This document shows, in pieces, positions 26,635-35,763 of a DNA stretch of 64,000 nucleotides. The position numbers and the translations under genes were made by a program. A model generated the notes under the pieces. The model was not told where the DNA came from. It was given only the letters and a program-made list of their open reading frames with translations, and did not search any database. The DNA lies in the NCBI RefSeq assembly GCF_004168285.1, contig NZ_SEWF01000001.1, positions 186,001-250,000 on the forward strand, read 5' to 3'. The stretch comes from Emticicia agri (GTDB taxonomy: Bacteria > Bacteroidota > Bacteroidia > Cytophagales > Spirosomataceae). Position 1 is the first letter of the stretch; each line of letters begins with the position of its first letter.

Positions 26635-29355
26635 TTACTGCTTCGTTACAAATTCATCTAAATTCAGAATAGCATTCGCTACAATAGTTAAAGCCGCAGT
26701 TTCTGCCTGTTGCTTTTCTTCTTTGAGAAAATCTTTACTGTTTTGGGGCTTGTCTTTAAACTCCTGCAATGATACGGCGTACAAGCGTTTGAGTGCCGCC
26801 AAATCTTTGTCAGGTGCCTCATGTATGAAAATCCTTTGATACGCCCAGTTGATTTGTGCATCAACTGTTTTTGCATTCTTTTGCATTTGTAAGGCCAGAC
26901 TTTTAGCCGCCTCTACAAACACCGGGTCATTCAACAATTGCAAGGCCTGTAAAGGAGTATTGGTACGAATGCGCCTTTGTGTACAAATTTCTCTGCTTGA
27001 GGCATCAAAAGTAATCTGTTGCGGATAAGGCCCTGTCCGGCGGGCAAAGGTATAAATAGCTCGGCGGTATTGGTCTTCTCCCTCGCTTTGTTTATAATTC
27101 AGGCTACTATTTACCGCCTGCCATACTCCGTCAGGCTGATAAGGCATTACCGGCTTGCCATACATTTTAGGGCTGAGTAAGCCGCTAACGGCCAGCGTCT
27201 GGTCTCTCACCATTTCAGAAGTCATCCGAATACGGGGGCCATGTGCCAGCAATCGGTTTTGTGGGTCTTTTTCTGCTAAAGCTTCGTTACCTGCTGATGA
27301 TTGCTGATAGGTAGCCGACATAACTATATATTTAATCAGTGGTTTCATCTGCCATTTGTAATCATCTCTGAACCTGATAGCCAAAAAGTCTAATAATGCT
27401 GTATGCGAAGGCTTTGCGCCTTGTGTCCCAAAGTCTTCTAACGTTTCTACTAAACCAATCCCAAATAACTGTTCCCAGAAACGATTCACCACAGTACGGG
27501 CAGTTAAAGGATTATCTTTGTCTAAAAGCCATTTCGCTAAACCTAAGCGATTTCTTGGCGCATTTTTTGGAAAAGGATTCATTGAATGCGGTACGTCAGG
27601 TTGTACCTCCTGCCCATGCACTAACCAGTTGCCTCTCACAAAAACGTGGGTTTTTCTTTCATAGTCGGCATCACTTCTGAGCATAATAGGTGTATTCTGA
27701 GTCTTTGCAGTAATGAGGTATTTAAAATCCTCAAACTTCTTAGTGTCTCCTTTCGGAAAATCTTCTAAAAATGTAAACCAGTTAATCGAAAATACATCCT
27801 GCTCAGGTTTCAGGCGGCTATTTGTGCCTACCAGATATAAGTCATGGCGTCCTTGCGCAGCTTTGATAGGGATGAAGAGCAGTTTATTTTTAGCAGTAGT
27901 ATCTAACCGGAGTTTCGTCAGCACTTCTCCGGTGGGGCTGCCTTTTCGTAACTCCAACCAACCACCTACGTTTTTATTTACATAACTAATCAGAAATGTG
28001 GTTTTGTTATCTAATTTTATATCAGGCAATCGACAAGTACCCTTGTGGCGTAACCCAATGTTTCTATCGCCTAATAAGGCACCGTTTACATAATTGTCAG
28101 CATAGTGTGCATGGTGGCGTGGCTCTAAACTCCTTAAAAACTGGTTATAGTATTTCCCTTTTCCATCGCCTAACTTTGTCTTTATCCAGGTAGTAAGGCT
28201 ATCTAATTTCTTTTCATCCTCATCCGAAAAATTCCTGTAATTAGGAGCTTCATCCTGTGTATCTTCATCACGGGTATTGTTAAAGAACGCCATCATTTTA
28301 TAATACTCTTCATTACGAAAAGGGTCATAAGGGTGGCTATGGCATTGCACACAGGCAAAGGTTGTACCCTGCCATACATCAAAAGTAGTATTTACCCGGT
28401 CTATCACAGCAGCTACCCTGAATTCCTCATCTACGGTGCCTGTTTCATCGTTGTTCATGGTATTGCGATGAAAAGCCGTAGCAATTAACTGGTTTTCGAT
28501 AGGCGATGGTAAAAGGTCTCCGGCCAATTGTTCTTTCGTAAACTGGTCGAAAGGCATATTGGCATTAAATGCATCAATCACCCAGTCACGGTAACGCCAG
28601 ATTGTCCGTCCATTATCTTTCTGGTACCCCCGGCTATCTGAATATCGGGCCAAATCGAGCCACATAGATGCCCAACGCTCTCCATATTGTTTAGAAGCCA
28701 ACAATTCATCTACCAAAGCTTCATAAGACCCTTCATCTGTTACATACTTTTTTATCTGTTCGGCAGTAGGTGGTAGTCCTGTTATATCTAAACACACTCT
28801 TCTGACAAGCGTAGCTCTATCAGCTTCTTTGGCAGGTGATAAGCCTTCTTCTTCTAATTTAGCTTTCACAAAGTAATCAATATCATTTCGTTCCCAACTG
28901 CCAAAACTGAATAATCCGGCAAAAATTCCTTTGTTAGGCACTTTTACTTCTTTGGGGGCAACATACGCCCAGTGGTCTCCCCATTTTGCTCCTTCTTTTA
29001 CCCATTGGGTCAGCGTCTCAATATCGCTCTGGCTCAATTGAGGTGCTTTATAAGGCATCCGTTCGTCGGGGTCGGCATGGGTCAGCCTTTTAATAAATTC
29101 ACTTTGCTCAGGATGAAAAGGTATAATGGCAGGCTTACCCGATTTGGTTTTTGAGAGGGCTTCATTACGGAATAAAAGACTGAAATCTCCCTGACGCTTT
29201 ACACCACCGTGGCAAGAAATACAATGCTTGTTCAGAATAGGTTTTACTTGTGTGCTGTAATCTACGGCACCTGAACTGGTGTCTTTAAAGTAGTTCCACC
29301 CGATAGAAAGTGTAGCAACAATGAGAGCTGATATAATAATAAAGCGAATCCGCAT
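26635..29355 (-). CDS. planctomycete-type cytochrome c / DUF1549 / DUF1553 domain protein
   Basis: A 906-residue protein anchored by an N-terminal helix (RFIIISALIVATLSIGW). Near residue 30 a cytochrome-c-like heme motif C-I-S-C-H-G-G (Planctomycete cytochrome C domain) is followed by DUF1549 (about 160-370) with a second CxxCH-type motif in FACVQCHSHPYDPF, a middle beta-rich region, and DUF1553 (about 600-880; NPLTARTVVNRFWEQLFGIGLVETLEDFG in parts, then RRTGPYPQQITFDASSREICTQRR in parts). The start at 29355 is preferred over 29400 because a TAACTTTG -7 box (29379-29386, minus strand) would place the transcription start between them; the longer form is possible. It pairs with the DUF1501 gene. 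The family is thought to take part in glycan catabolism with electron transfer, which is unproven. Confidence 0.9.
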   Translation of the reverse strand: MRIRFIIISALIVATLSIGWNYFKDTSSGAVDYSTQVKPILNKHCISCHGGVKRQGDFSLLFRNEALSKTKSGKPAIIPFHPEQSEFIKRLTHADPDERMPYKAPQLSQSDIETLTQWVKEGAKWGDHWAYVAPKEVKVPNKGIFAGLFSFGSWERNDIDYFVKAKLEEEGLSPAKEADRATLVRRVCLDITGLPPTAEQIKKYVTDEGSYEALVDELLASKQYGERWASMWLDLARYSDSRGYQKDNGRTIWRYRDWVIDAFNANMPFDQFTKEQLAGDLLPSPIENQLIATAFHRNTMNNDETGTVDEEFRVAAVIDRVNTTFDVWQGTTFACVQCHSHPYDPFRNEEYYKMMAFFNNTRDEDTQDEAPNYRNFSDEDEKKLDSLTTWIKTKLGDGKGKYYNQFLRSLEPRHHAHYADNYVNGALLGDRNIGLRHKGTCRLPDIKLDNKTTFLISYVNKNVGGWLELRKGSPTGEVLTKLRLDTTAKNKLLFIPIKAAQGRHDLYLVGTNSRLKPEQDVFSINWFTFLEDFPKGDTKKFEDFKYLITAKTQNTPIMLRSDADYERKTHVFVRGNWLVHGQEVQPDVPHSMNPFPKNAPRNRLGLAKWLLDKDNPLTARTVVNRFWEQLFGIGLVETLEDFGTQGAKPSHTALLDFLAIRFRDDYKWQMKPLIKYIVMSATYQQSSAGNEALAEKDPQNRLLAHGPRIRMTSEMVRDQTLAVSGLLSPKMYGKPVMPYQPDGVWQAVNSSLNYKQSEGEDQYRRAIYTFARRTGPYPQQITFDASSREICTQRRIRTNTPLQALQLLNDPVFVEAAKSLALQMQKNAKTVDAQINWAYQRIFIHEAPDKDLAALKRLYAVSLQEFKDKPQNSKDFLKEEKQQAETAALTIVANAILNLDEFVTKQ

Positions 29356-29583
29356 GCGTGTCAGGGCCAAATATCTAACAAAGTTAGTCGAAACCATCAC
29401 GATTCACCACTATATTTCTGTTATTTTCTTGTACTTTTTTGATATTAATTGTAAACAATAAAAGTAAATCCGTGGCACTGTTCTAATCAAAGAAATTTAA
29501 AAGAGTATAGATAAACTTTCTAAAACCAGGTTTTTCAATCATTTTTAAACTATCTTTAAACGTAAAATTTATCCCTCATACAC

Positions 29584-30495
29584 ATGAAATTCCATTTATT
29601 TATCAAGGCATTCACTTTCTTAATCATGTCAGCCAATCTAAGTTTTGGCCAGGCAACCAATCGGGTTATCTCCTTTTTTCCTGCTGATACCAAATTATAT
29701 AGTAATATACCTTATGCCAATGATACCCTCAAAAAACACCTGTTAGACATTTATATTCCTGCTAATGCTAAGACAGATATACCATTGGTTGTTTGGGTAC
29801 ATGGCGGTGGCTGGATGCAAAACGATAAATATGCCGACATGAGTTATATGAAAAAAACTATTGCTGCCTTACTCAACAACGGTTTTGCTTTAGCTTCTAT
29901 TGATTACAGATTCAGTACTGAAGCTGTTTTCCCGGCACAGATACAGGATTGTAATCAGGCATTGGAGTTTCTGTATCAACATGCTGCACAATATGGCTAT
30001 AATAAAAACAAAATAGCCTTGATGGGCTTTTCAGCAGGTGGTCATCTGGCATCTTTACTGGCACTATCTCATAATAACGGCATAGCTTCTTTTTACGCAG
30101 GTATTGCTAAAAAATCATTCACAATCAATGCCGTGGTTGATTTCTATGGCCCTGCCGATTTTTTAGCCATGCTCAAACCACAGGAAGAAAATGCCCCAAA
30201 AGACGCCATTACTACTCTGTTAGGCGCCTCTCCGATTGAAAGACCCGACTTAGCCAGAACAGCCAGCCCCGCTACTTATATTGATAAAAACGATCCGCCT
30301 TTTCTGATTATTCATGGCGAAAAAGATGCCTCTGTTCCTGTTATACAATCTAAATTACTGAGTTCGTGGCTGACCTTGAATCAAATTCAGAATGAAGTAA
30401 TAATTGTAAAAAATGCTCCACATTACGGAGAAATGTTTGATGAAGCATATATCAAAGATAAAATTATAGCCTTTCTGTATAGTAAGTTGAAATAA
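29584..30495 (+). CDS. secreted alpha/beta-hydrolase (lipase/esterase, HSL-like)
   Basis: A 303-residue hydrolase with a signal peptide (FIKAFTFLIMSANLSFGQ). The oxyanion-hole motif HGGGW is at about residues 73-77, the nucleophile Ser150 sits in GFSAGGH, the catalytic Asp is in HGEKDASVP near residue 254, and the His in APHYGEMF near the end. It resembles carbohydrate or carboxyl esterases of the BD-FAE/Aes type. It faces away from the DUF1553 gene across a 183-bp gap and is followed by a terminator, so it is a single-gene unit. The physiological ester is unknown. Confidence 0.92.
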   Translation: MKFHLFIKAFTFLIMSANLSFGQATNRVISFFPADTKLYSNIPYANDTLKKHLLDIYIPANAKTDIPLVVWVHGGGWMQNDKYADMSYMKKTIAALLNNGFALASIDYRFSTEAVFPAQIQDCNQALEFLYQHAAQYGYNKNKIALMGFSAGGHLASLLALSHNNGIASFYAGIAKKSFTINAVVDFYGPADFLAMLKPQEENAPKDAITTLLGASPIERPDLARTASPATYIDKNDPPFLIIHGEKDASVPVIQSKLLSSWLTLNQIQNEVIIVKNAPHYGEMFDEAYIKDKIIAFLYSKLK

Positions 30496-30546
30496 TGTTG
30501 AGACAAAGAGTTACAATAGGTATTCAGAAAAAACTTTTATTAATAC

Positions 30547-30576
30547 CTTAAAAGCTACTCTATCAGGGTAGCTTTT
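30547..30576 (+). terminator. rho-independent terminator after the esterase gene
   Basis: Perfect 9-bp arms (aaaagctac, 30547-30555, and complement 30565-30573) around a 9-nt loop, followed by a T-rich end. Confidence 0.75.
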
Positions 30577-30697
30577 ATTATGTCTCCATCTTTCAAAACA
30601 ATACTACCAGTTACAAAGCTAATCTTGCCAGCTAATGATTATGGCTTTCGGGCTACGTGTTTCTTGCGCAAATTTGTATCATAAAATAGAACAGTTT

Positions 30698-31285
30698 ATG
30701 AATCATACAGTGAGTGCAAAAACACCAGCCGGCAGAATTGTAATGGGAGCCACTCTGGGCGGCTTAGTTATTATGGGATTAGTAGCTTTAGGAATCAGTG
30801 AATATGATGGCTATGTTGATGAATTATTAGTCTATCAGAGTTTAGCCCTTGGCCTCATAGGAGGGCTTATCTTAAGTGGGTTTTACCTGCTCTTTACCCG
30901 AATAAAAGCAGCACGCCCTCCCAAATACCAACCACCGATTATAGGCTATACATCACCACTTCAAAGCAAGAGAACAGCCATTGTAGCGAATGATATGGCC
31001 ATTGCCACGCCTGCTGAGCGTAAGTCGCTTTTCAAAAGAATCTTATCTTCAGTTGCCTATTTTTCAGCTTATACACTTATAGGTATGTCTTTAGGTTTTT
31101 TAGGTGGCGTTATTTTCTTATGCTTCAATCTGAACAATATCTTCGACGATGCCTCCAATCAGTATTCTTTTCTGATGTTCATCTTTTTACCATTACAGTT
31201 AATTGCTACGCTATTGGTCAGTATGGCTATTGGTGGTGTAGCAGGTGGTATCACGGGTTTTGTTCTGAAAATAGTCAAAAAATAA
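30698..31285 (+). CDS. four-helix membrane protein of unknown function
   Basis: A 195-residue inner-membrane protein with four predicted helices: VMGATLGGLVIMGLVALGI, LALGLIGGLILSGFYLLF, YFSAYTLIGMSLGFLGGVIF and FLPLQLIATLLVSMAIGGVAGG. The ATG at 30698 is chosen because a TTTG-type -7 element (AAATTTG around 30670) lies between it and the earlier in-frame ATG at 30635, and because the charged leader is more natural. A basic, proline-rich loop (RIKAARPPKYQPP) separates helices 2 and 3. No family is recognised. The DKNYY-like lipoprotein gene starts 20 bp after its stop, so the two probably share a transcript. Confidence 0.7.
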   Translation: MNHTVSAKTPAGRIVMGATLGGLVIMGLVALGISEYDGYVDELLVYQSLALGLIGGLILSGFYLLFTRIKAARPPKYQPPIIGYTSPLQSKRTAIVANDMAIATPAERKSLFKRILSSVAYFSAYTLIGMSLGFLGGVIFLCFNLNNIFDDASNQYSFLMFIFLPLQLIATLLVSMAIGGVAGGITGFVLKIVKK

Positions 31286-31304
31286 TCTGAAACGCACTAA
31301 ATCT

Positions 31305-32096
31305 ATGTTACGAAAATTATTTCCATTCAGTTTATTAGGTTTCCTTTTTGGTAGTTGCAATGTTGAGGGACTTAAAAACGGGTATTATGTTGAGTCTGAC
31401 ACCGTTTTGTATTATAGCGGTTTCCCGGCTCATAAATATATTGTACAAGGGGCTGATGCTTCTACATTCAAGACAATTGATAAGTATTATGGGAAAGATA
31501 AAAACCATGTTTTTTATCGTGAATATATTGTTAAAAATGCTGACCCTGCTTCTTTTAAAGTATTGGAAGGTTTCTATTCTAAAGATAAAAACTATGGGTA
31601 TGCCGTAGGTGCTAATGGTCCTGATGCCGTGTTTATTATCAGCCATGAGCCTGAGTTTTTTGAAACAGTGCCTAACCCAGAAGAAACCTCAATGAACCAT
31701 ACTGCAGAAGGAATTATGTATGCTCGTGACCGCCAGCATGTGTATCATGGGCGCTATATTTTTGAACTGGCCGACCCTGATTCTTTTGAATATATACCCA
31801 TGCGTAGTGGCAGTGGTTATGATTTAGCCAGAGATAAAAAATATGTTTATTGGAACCAGAAACCTATAGCAGGTGTAGATGGCAGTAGTTTTGAGAAAAT
31901 CTCTAATGATTATTTTAAAGATGCGCAAGCGATATGGTCTACCCATATTGATAACAGAGGAAATTCAAGCTGGGTAATATTAAAAGATGCCGATAGGGCT
32001 ACTTTTAAAGTAATTGATACAGAAAGAGGGATAGCGCAGGACAAAAACCATATGTATAAAAACGGTGATTTTTATACACCGCCTAAAACCCAGTAA
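31305..32096 (+). CDS. DKNYY-type lipoprotein
   Basis: A 263-residue exported lipoprotein (lipobox LFGSC, Cys about 18) made of repeated units around the motif KDKNxV/Y: YYGKDKNHVFYREYIV, YSKDKNYGYAV, ARDRQHVYHGRYI, ARDKKYVYW and AQDKNHMYKNG. Each unit pairs a 'DADPxSFK/E' loop with a 'KDK.xVY' strand (PF13644-like DKNYY family), giving a beta-repeat surface protein. The function of this family is not known. It is the second gene after the membrane protein and converges with the histidine kinase gene, their stops being almost adjacent (32096 and 32098). Confidence 0.8.
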   Translation: MLRKLFPFSLLGFLFGSCNVEGLKNGYYVESDTVLYYSGFPAHKYIVQGADASTFKTIDKYYGKDKNHVFYREYIVKNADPASFKVLEGFYSKDKNYGYAVGANGPDAVFIISHEPEFFETVPNPEETSMNHTAEGIMYARDRQHVYHGRYIFELADPDSFEYIPMRSGSGYDLARDKKYVYWNQKPIAGVDGSSFEKISNDYFKDAQAIWSTHIDNRGNSSWVILKDADRATFKVIDTERGIAQDKNHMYKNGDFYTPPKTQ

Positions 32097-32097
32097 C

Positions 32098-34158
32098 TTA
32101 TAAAGGAAAATGTATCATTACCCGGGTGCCTGATGGCGCTTGCGCAACAGATGTTAAATCAGAGATTTCGACTTCTATCTCTAATTTATGAAGTTCGTGT
32201 AGTACTTTCAACCGCTCGCCATTAATCTGTAACCCCATAGATTTATGTGGCCGGGCGGTTTTACTATGTATCTCTGCCGATTTCTTCCGGCCTATGCCAT
32301 TATCTTCAATCATACAAATTATTTCATCGTTTCCCATTTTTACCTCTATTCTCAATTCTCCTCTGGTTTCTTTGTGCATCAGACCATGCCAGATAGCATT
32401 TTCTACATAAGGTTGAAGCAACAAAGCAGGAATCTTTATATAAGTAGTATCTACCCTATCATCAATATTATAGCTGAAATCAAATTTATTTTCAAAACGC
32501 ATTTGCTCTAACCTGATATAGAGTTCCAGTATTTCCAGTTCATCCTTCAACGAAATAAATGACTGCTGACTTTGCTGTAAAACCGAGCGAATCAGATTGG
32601 CAAAGTCTGTGAGGTATCGTGCGGCATCAGTAGGTTTATTGGTAAGAATATAGTTTTTAATTGAGTTGAGCGAATTAAATATAAAATGCGGATTTATCTG
32701 TGACTGTAAAGCCTTTAGCTCGGCCTTTGATAATTTCTGGTTAAATTCAGCCAATAGCCTTTGCTGTGTTTCGGTCTCAAGTGCTTTGGTTTTTTCCTGC
32801 ACCAGTTTCTCTAATTCGTTATTTAACTGAATCTGCAATTGCTGGTTGGTTTCCAATTGGGCAATCAATTGTTTTTGTGTCTGATTTTTTTCAACATAAA
32901 TCTGTTTAATTTTGGCAACAAATGCCACTATAAATAACAAATTTTCAACAAATATCCCTGTTTCTACATACGGAAACGACATCATATAATAAACATAGGT
33001 CTCACCTGACATTCTTCTCATCATAGCCATTACAAACGAAATTACCAGGAATACAAATAAAAGACTGGTACCTAAGGCTATATAAGTAGCCACCACATTT
33101 CTTAACCTGAAAATGAGTACAATCGAATAGGTAGTAATAGGCATCATACCTAATTTTACCCATCGGTAAATACTTAAACTCAGCGCATATTCATTCAATA
33201 CATATTGCAGAAAACAATCAAAAATAAAATAGATAGTCAGAAATTTTACCTGCCATCTGAAAATCTTATATGTCTTCGGATGATTGTTAGGCGTAAGATT
33301 AAGCAGGTACTGACAAAAAAGCAGATACCAGATATTAGGCAGTATATTTAAGGGAACTTCAGAAGTAAGAAAAGACTTGGGAAAGTAGGAGAAAATAATA
33401 GCCGTATCGGTCAGTGCCTCTATTCTTCTGATAAAATATAAGTATAAGCCCAACAGATACAAGGCATAATACACAAAGGCTATCTCACGGGTCTGGCTAT
33501 ACTGAATGATACAAAACAAGATGAGAAATAAGCCAATAGCCAGAAATGATGCACTATAAAAGAGATCCTTGCGGCTTTTGAAAAATGATTTTGAGCGCAG
33601 GTTTTCTTCAAAGTCATACGTCAACAGGCTTACTTTTGAATCTTTATAAATACCGTTTTTATCATTTACCTGTATATATATCTCTTTGGTTGTATGGGCA
33701 GTAAGCGTAACCGGAATAATGTATTTATTATCATTAAACAGTTTTTCATCAGGCTTCACAAGCATTCCAGCTTTTTTTATCACACTTTTTTTTCCGTCAG
33801 AATCATGCAAATAGATATAATGATAAAGCCCATAGTCAAACAAAAGTTGTTGATTCTCGGGTGTATTATTCTGTACTTTAAATCTTAACCAGTGATTATA
33901 GGATTTTTTCAGCGAAGAGTTCTCTAATTGAAAATTTTTAAAAGGAATAAATTGCTGATTTTTAACGGTATTGATTGTATGGGTCTCGGTAGGTTCGTAG
34001 AATATCTCTGCGTAATTATTCAATACAATTGAATCTTTAATCGGCTGATTAATCACGTAGGTTTTCTGGGCAAATAAGGTAGTGGCCGTAAAAAAGCATA
34101 CAAAGGGCAGAAACTTCGTTATGGTGCTTCTGTAACGAGCCATGAGAAAATATATCAT
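32098..34158 (-). CDS. LytS/AlgZ-like sensor histidine kinase with 7TMR-DISM sensor
   Basis: A 686-residue membrane sensor kinase. A signal peptide (FLPFVCFFTATTLFAQ) leads to a periplasmic beta-rich 7TMR-DISMED2-like domain (about 30-170), seven hydrophobic helices (about 195-410), a coiled coil (KNQTQKQLIAQLETNQQLQ onward, about 425-475) and a His_kinase/HATPase module. The phosphoacceptor is His491 in LQSQINPHFIFNSLNS, and ATP-binding sites are LLQPYVENAIWHGL and MIEDNGIGR. The start at 34158 overlaps the stop of the response-regulator gene as ATGA, indicating translational coupling. It is the kinase partner of that LytTR regulator. Confidence 0.94.
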   Translation of the reverse strand: MIYFLMARYRSTITKFLPFVCFFTATTLFAQKTYVINQPIKDSIVLNNYAEIFYEPTETHTINTVKNQQFIPFKNFQLENSSLKKSYNHWLRFKVQNNTPENQQLLFDYGLYHYIYLHDSDGKKSVIKKAGMLVKPDEKLFNDNKYIIPVTLTAHTTKEIYIQVNDKNGIYKDSKVSLLTYDFEENLRSKSFFKSRKDLFYSASFLAIGLFLILFCIIQYSQTREIAFVYYALYLLGLYLYFIRRIEALTDTAIIFSYFPKSFLTSEVPLNILPNIWYLLFCQYLLNLTPNNHPKTYKIFRWQVKFLTIYFIFDCFLQYVLNEYALSLSIYRWVKLGMMPITTYSIVLIFRLRNVVATYIALGTSLLFVFLVISFVMAMMRRMSGETYVYYMMSFPYVETGIFVENLLFIVAFVAKIKQIYVEKNQTQKQLIAQLETNQQLQIQLNNELEKLVQEKTKALETETQQRLLAEFNQKLSKAELKALQSQINPHFIFNSLNSIKNYILTNKPTDAARYLTDFANLIRSVLQQSQQSFISLKDELEILELYIRLEQMRFENKFDFSYNIDDRVDTTYIKIPALLLQPYVENAIWHGLMHKETRGELRIEVKMGNDEIICMIEDNGIGRKKSAEIHSKTARPHKSMGLQINGERLKVLHELHKLEIEVEISDLTSVAQAPSGTRVMIHFPL

Positions 34159-34895
34159 ATCATTATCATTTCCATCAATCGGGGTCGGCCTGAACGGGAA
34201 ACCGGAACCTCTTTGCCATCATTCATCACCAAAGTTCCTCCCTGACCTTTTATATACCTCCGAACCTGATTTAAGTTGACTAAAAAGGTATAATGTACTC
34301 TCAGAAAATTGTTATTTTCCAACATTCCCTCCAGGTCTTTCAGAGGCTTCGACAATAAAATTCTTTCTTTATTTACAAGATGTACAATGGTATAATTATC
34401 ACTTGCTTCGGCATAAGAAATCTCATCTATATTTACAAACTCCAATCCATCTAAAGTAGGTAAAGCTATTGTCGGACGAATATGCTCCAAACCTCTGATA
34501 TTGGCTAAAACCATATTTAATTGTTGCTTATCTATTAGCTGAGATTGTTTTTTCATTTTCTCAACCGCCTGTATTAACCTTTGTGGGTCTATGGGTTTCA
34601 AAAGATAATCAATAGCCGAAAACTCAAAGGCCTTTAAAGCAAAATCATCGTAGGCTGTGGCAAAAACTACATCAAAGGCAATTTTATCAAAAGTTTTCAG
34701 CAGTTCAAACCCATTCATAAAAGGCATTTCAATGTCTAAAAAAACTACATCAGGTTTATATAATTTTATAGTTTCAATCCCTTTCTGGGCAGAGTTACAT
34801 TCTGCCAGCACTACTACATCGGGGCAATATTCGTTTAACTCAATCCTTAAATTCTGAGTACATTTTACTTCATCATCAATCAAAATGGCTGTCAT
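34155..34895 (-). CDS. LytTR-family response regulator
   Basis: A 246-residue response regulator. The receiver domain occupies residues 1-120, with the acidic pocket in ILIDDE, the phospho-accepting Asp54 in DVVFLDIEMPFMNG, the switch residue Thr in FATAYDD and Lys in LLKPID. A LytTR DNA-binding domain follows (about 145-246; ISYAEASDNYTIVHL and NFLRVHYTFLVNLNQVRRY). The start at 34895 (MTAILIDDE) is chosen because eight further upstream residues are not conserved receiver sequence. It heads a two-gene operon with the kinase and is divergent from the gene at 35055. Confidence 0.94.
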   Translation of the reverse strand: MTAILIDDEVKCTQNLRIELNEYCPDVVVLAECNSAQKGIETIKLYKPDVVFLDIEMPFMNGFELLKTFDKIAFDVVFATAYDDFALKAFEFSAIDYLLKPIDPQRLIQAVEKMKKQSQLIDKQQLNMVLANIRGLEHIRPTIALPTLDGLEFVNIDEISYAEASDNYTIVHLVNKERILLSKPLKDLEGMLENNNFLRVHYTFLVNLNQVRRYIKGQGGTLVMNDGKEVPVSRSGRPRLMEMIMI

Positions 34896-35054
34896 GCGAT
34901 ACGCAAATTTATATATCAAATGTATGGAACAATTTTAATTTTTATCAAGTAGCACAGAGGATTGCCTGATAAAAATTTATTTAACCTTCTTCTCAACTAC
35001 CATCATTAGTTTTATTGGTTAAAAACTTCTTTATTTGTTGCCGGAGTAAAAATA

Positions 35055-35762
35055 ATGAAGATGGCTAACAGATATAAATGGTTGTTGATTACTGCCGGAT
35101 TACTACTGGTTGCTGTGGGCACCTGGTACTATTTACGAGGCACTAAAAAACTAAAAAAGGTTAACGGAATTGCTGAATACGACACCCTCGTTCAACCGAC
35201 ACATTATAAGAAAATTCCTTTAAAACCTTTCAGATATGTGATGGTAAACTGCGACCTGGGGCCTGTAAAAGTATATCTGGAAGCTGATCTGAAATCGTCT
35301 ATCGAATACCATCAGACATTCATGAAATATGTTGAGGTAAGTTATAAAGGTGATACTCTCATGATTCATACCCTTAAAACACCCAAATCAACCAAAGAAA
35401 ATCCTATTTATAAACAGATTTCTATCCGCACGCCTCAAATCAGTTATTATATGGGTGAGGCTACACAAACCTTTTTCTCAAATTTCGGGGCTGATTACCT
35501 GAAAGTAGATAACCGTAGCAGTTATATGAGATTTATTGCCTGTGAGATTGAGCAATTAGACCTTACTACCAACAAATCATGTAATTTTCTTATTGACGAA
35601 AACTGTTCTTTTGATAAAATTGATGCTGAAATAAATCCTAATAGTGCCTTGACCTGCAATGGAGAAGTATATACCCTACTATCTCTCAAAGCCAATAATC
35701 TCCAGAATATTAAATTTGGTTTAAATGTAAAATCACTTCGTATGAAAAAATACAATAAGTAA
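35055..35762 (+). CDS. single-helix membrane protein resembling GIN/DUF2807 domain proteins
   Basis: A 235-residue protein with one N-terminal helix (WLLITAGLLLVAVGTWYYL) and a beta-rich extracytoplasmic region. The repeated short strands in the C-terminal half (DNRSSYMRFIACEIEQLDL, TNKSCNFLIDENCSFDKIDAEINPNS in part, ALTCNGEVYTLLSLKANNL) fit a right-handed beta-helix of the head-GIN (DUF2807) kind, but the match is loose. ATGs at 35055 and 35061 are both possible. It lies divergent from the LytS/LytR operon and converges with the GAF-LytTR gene, its stop being one base from that stop. Function unknown; it may be a regulated target of a neighbouring LytTR protein. Confidence 0.65.
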   Translation: MKMANRYKWLLITAGLLLVAVGTWYYLRGTKKLKKVNGIAEYDTLVQPTHYKKIPLKPFRYVMVNCDLGPVKVYLEADLKSSIEYHQTFMKYVEVSYKGDTLMIHTLKTPKSTKENPIYKQISIRTPQISYYMGEATQTFFSNFGADYLKVDNRSSYMRFIACEIEQLDLTTNKSCNFLIDENCSFDKIDAEINPNSALTCNGEVYTLLSLKANNLQNIKFGLNVKSLRMKKYNK

Positions 35763-35763
35763 G

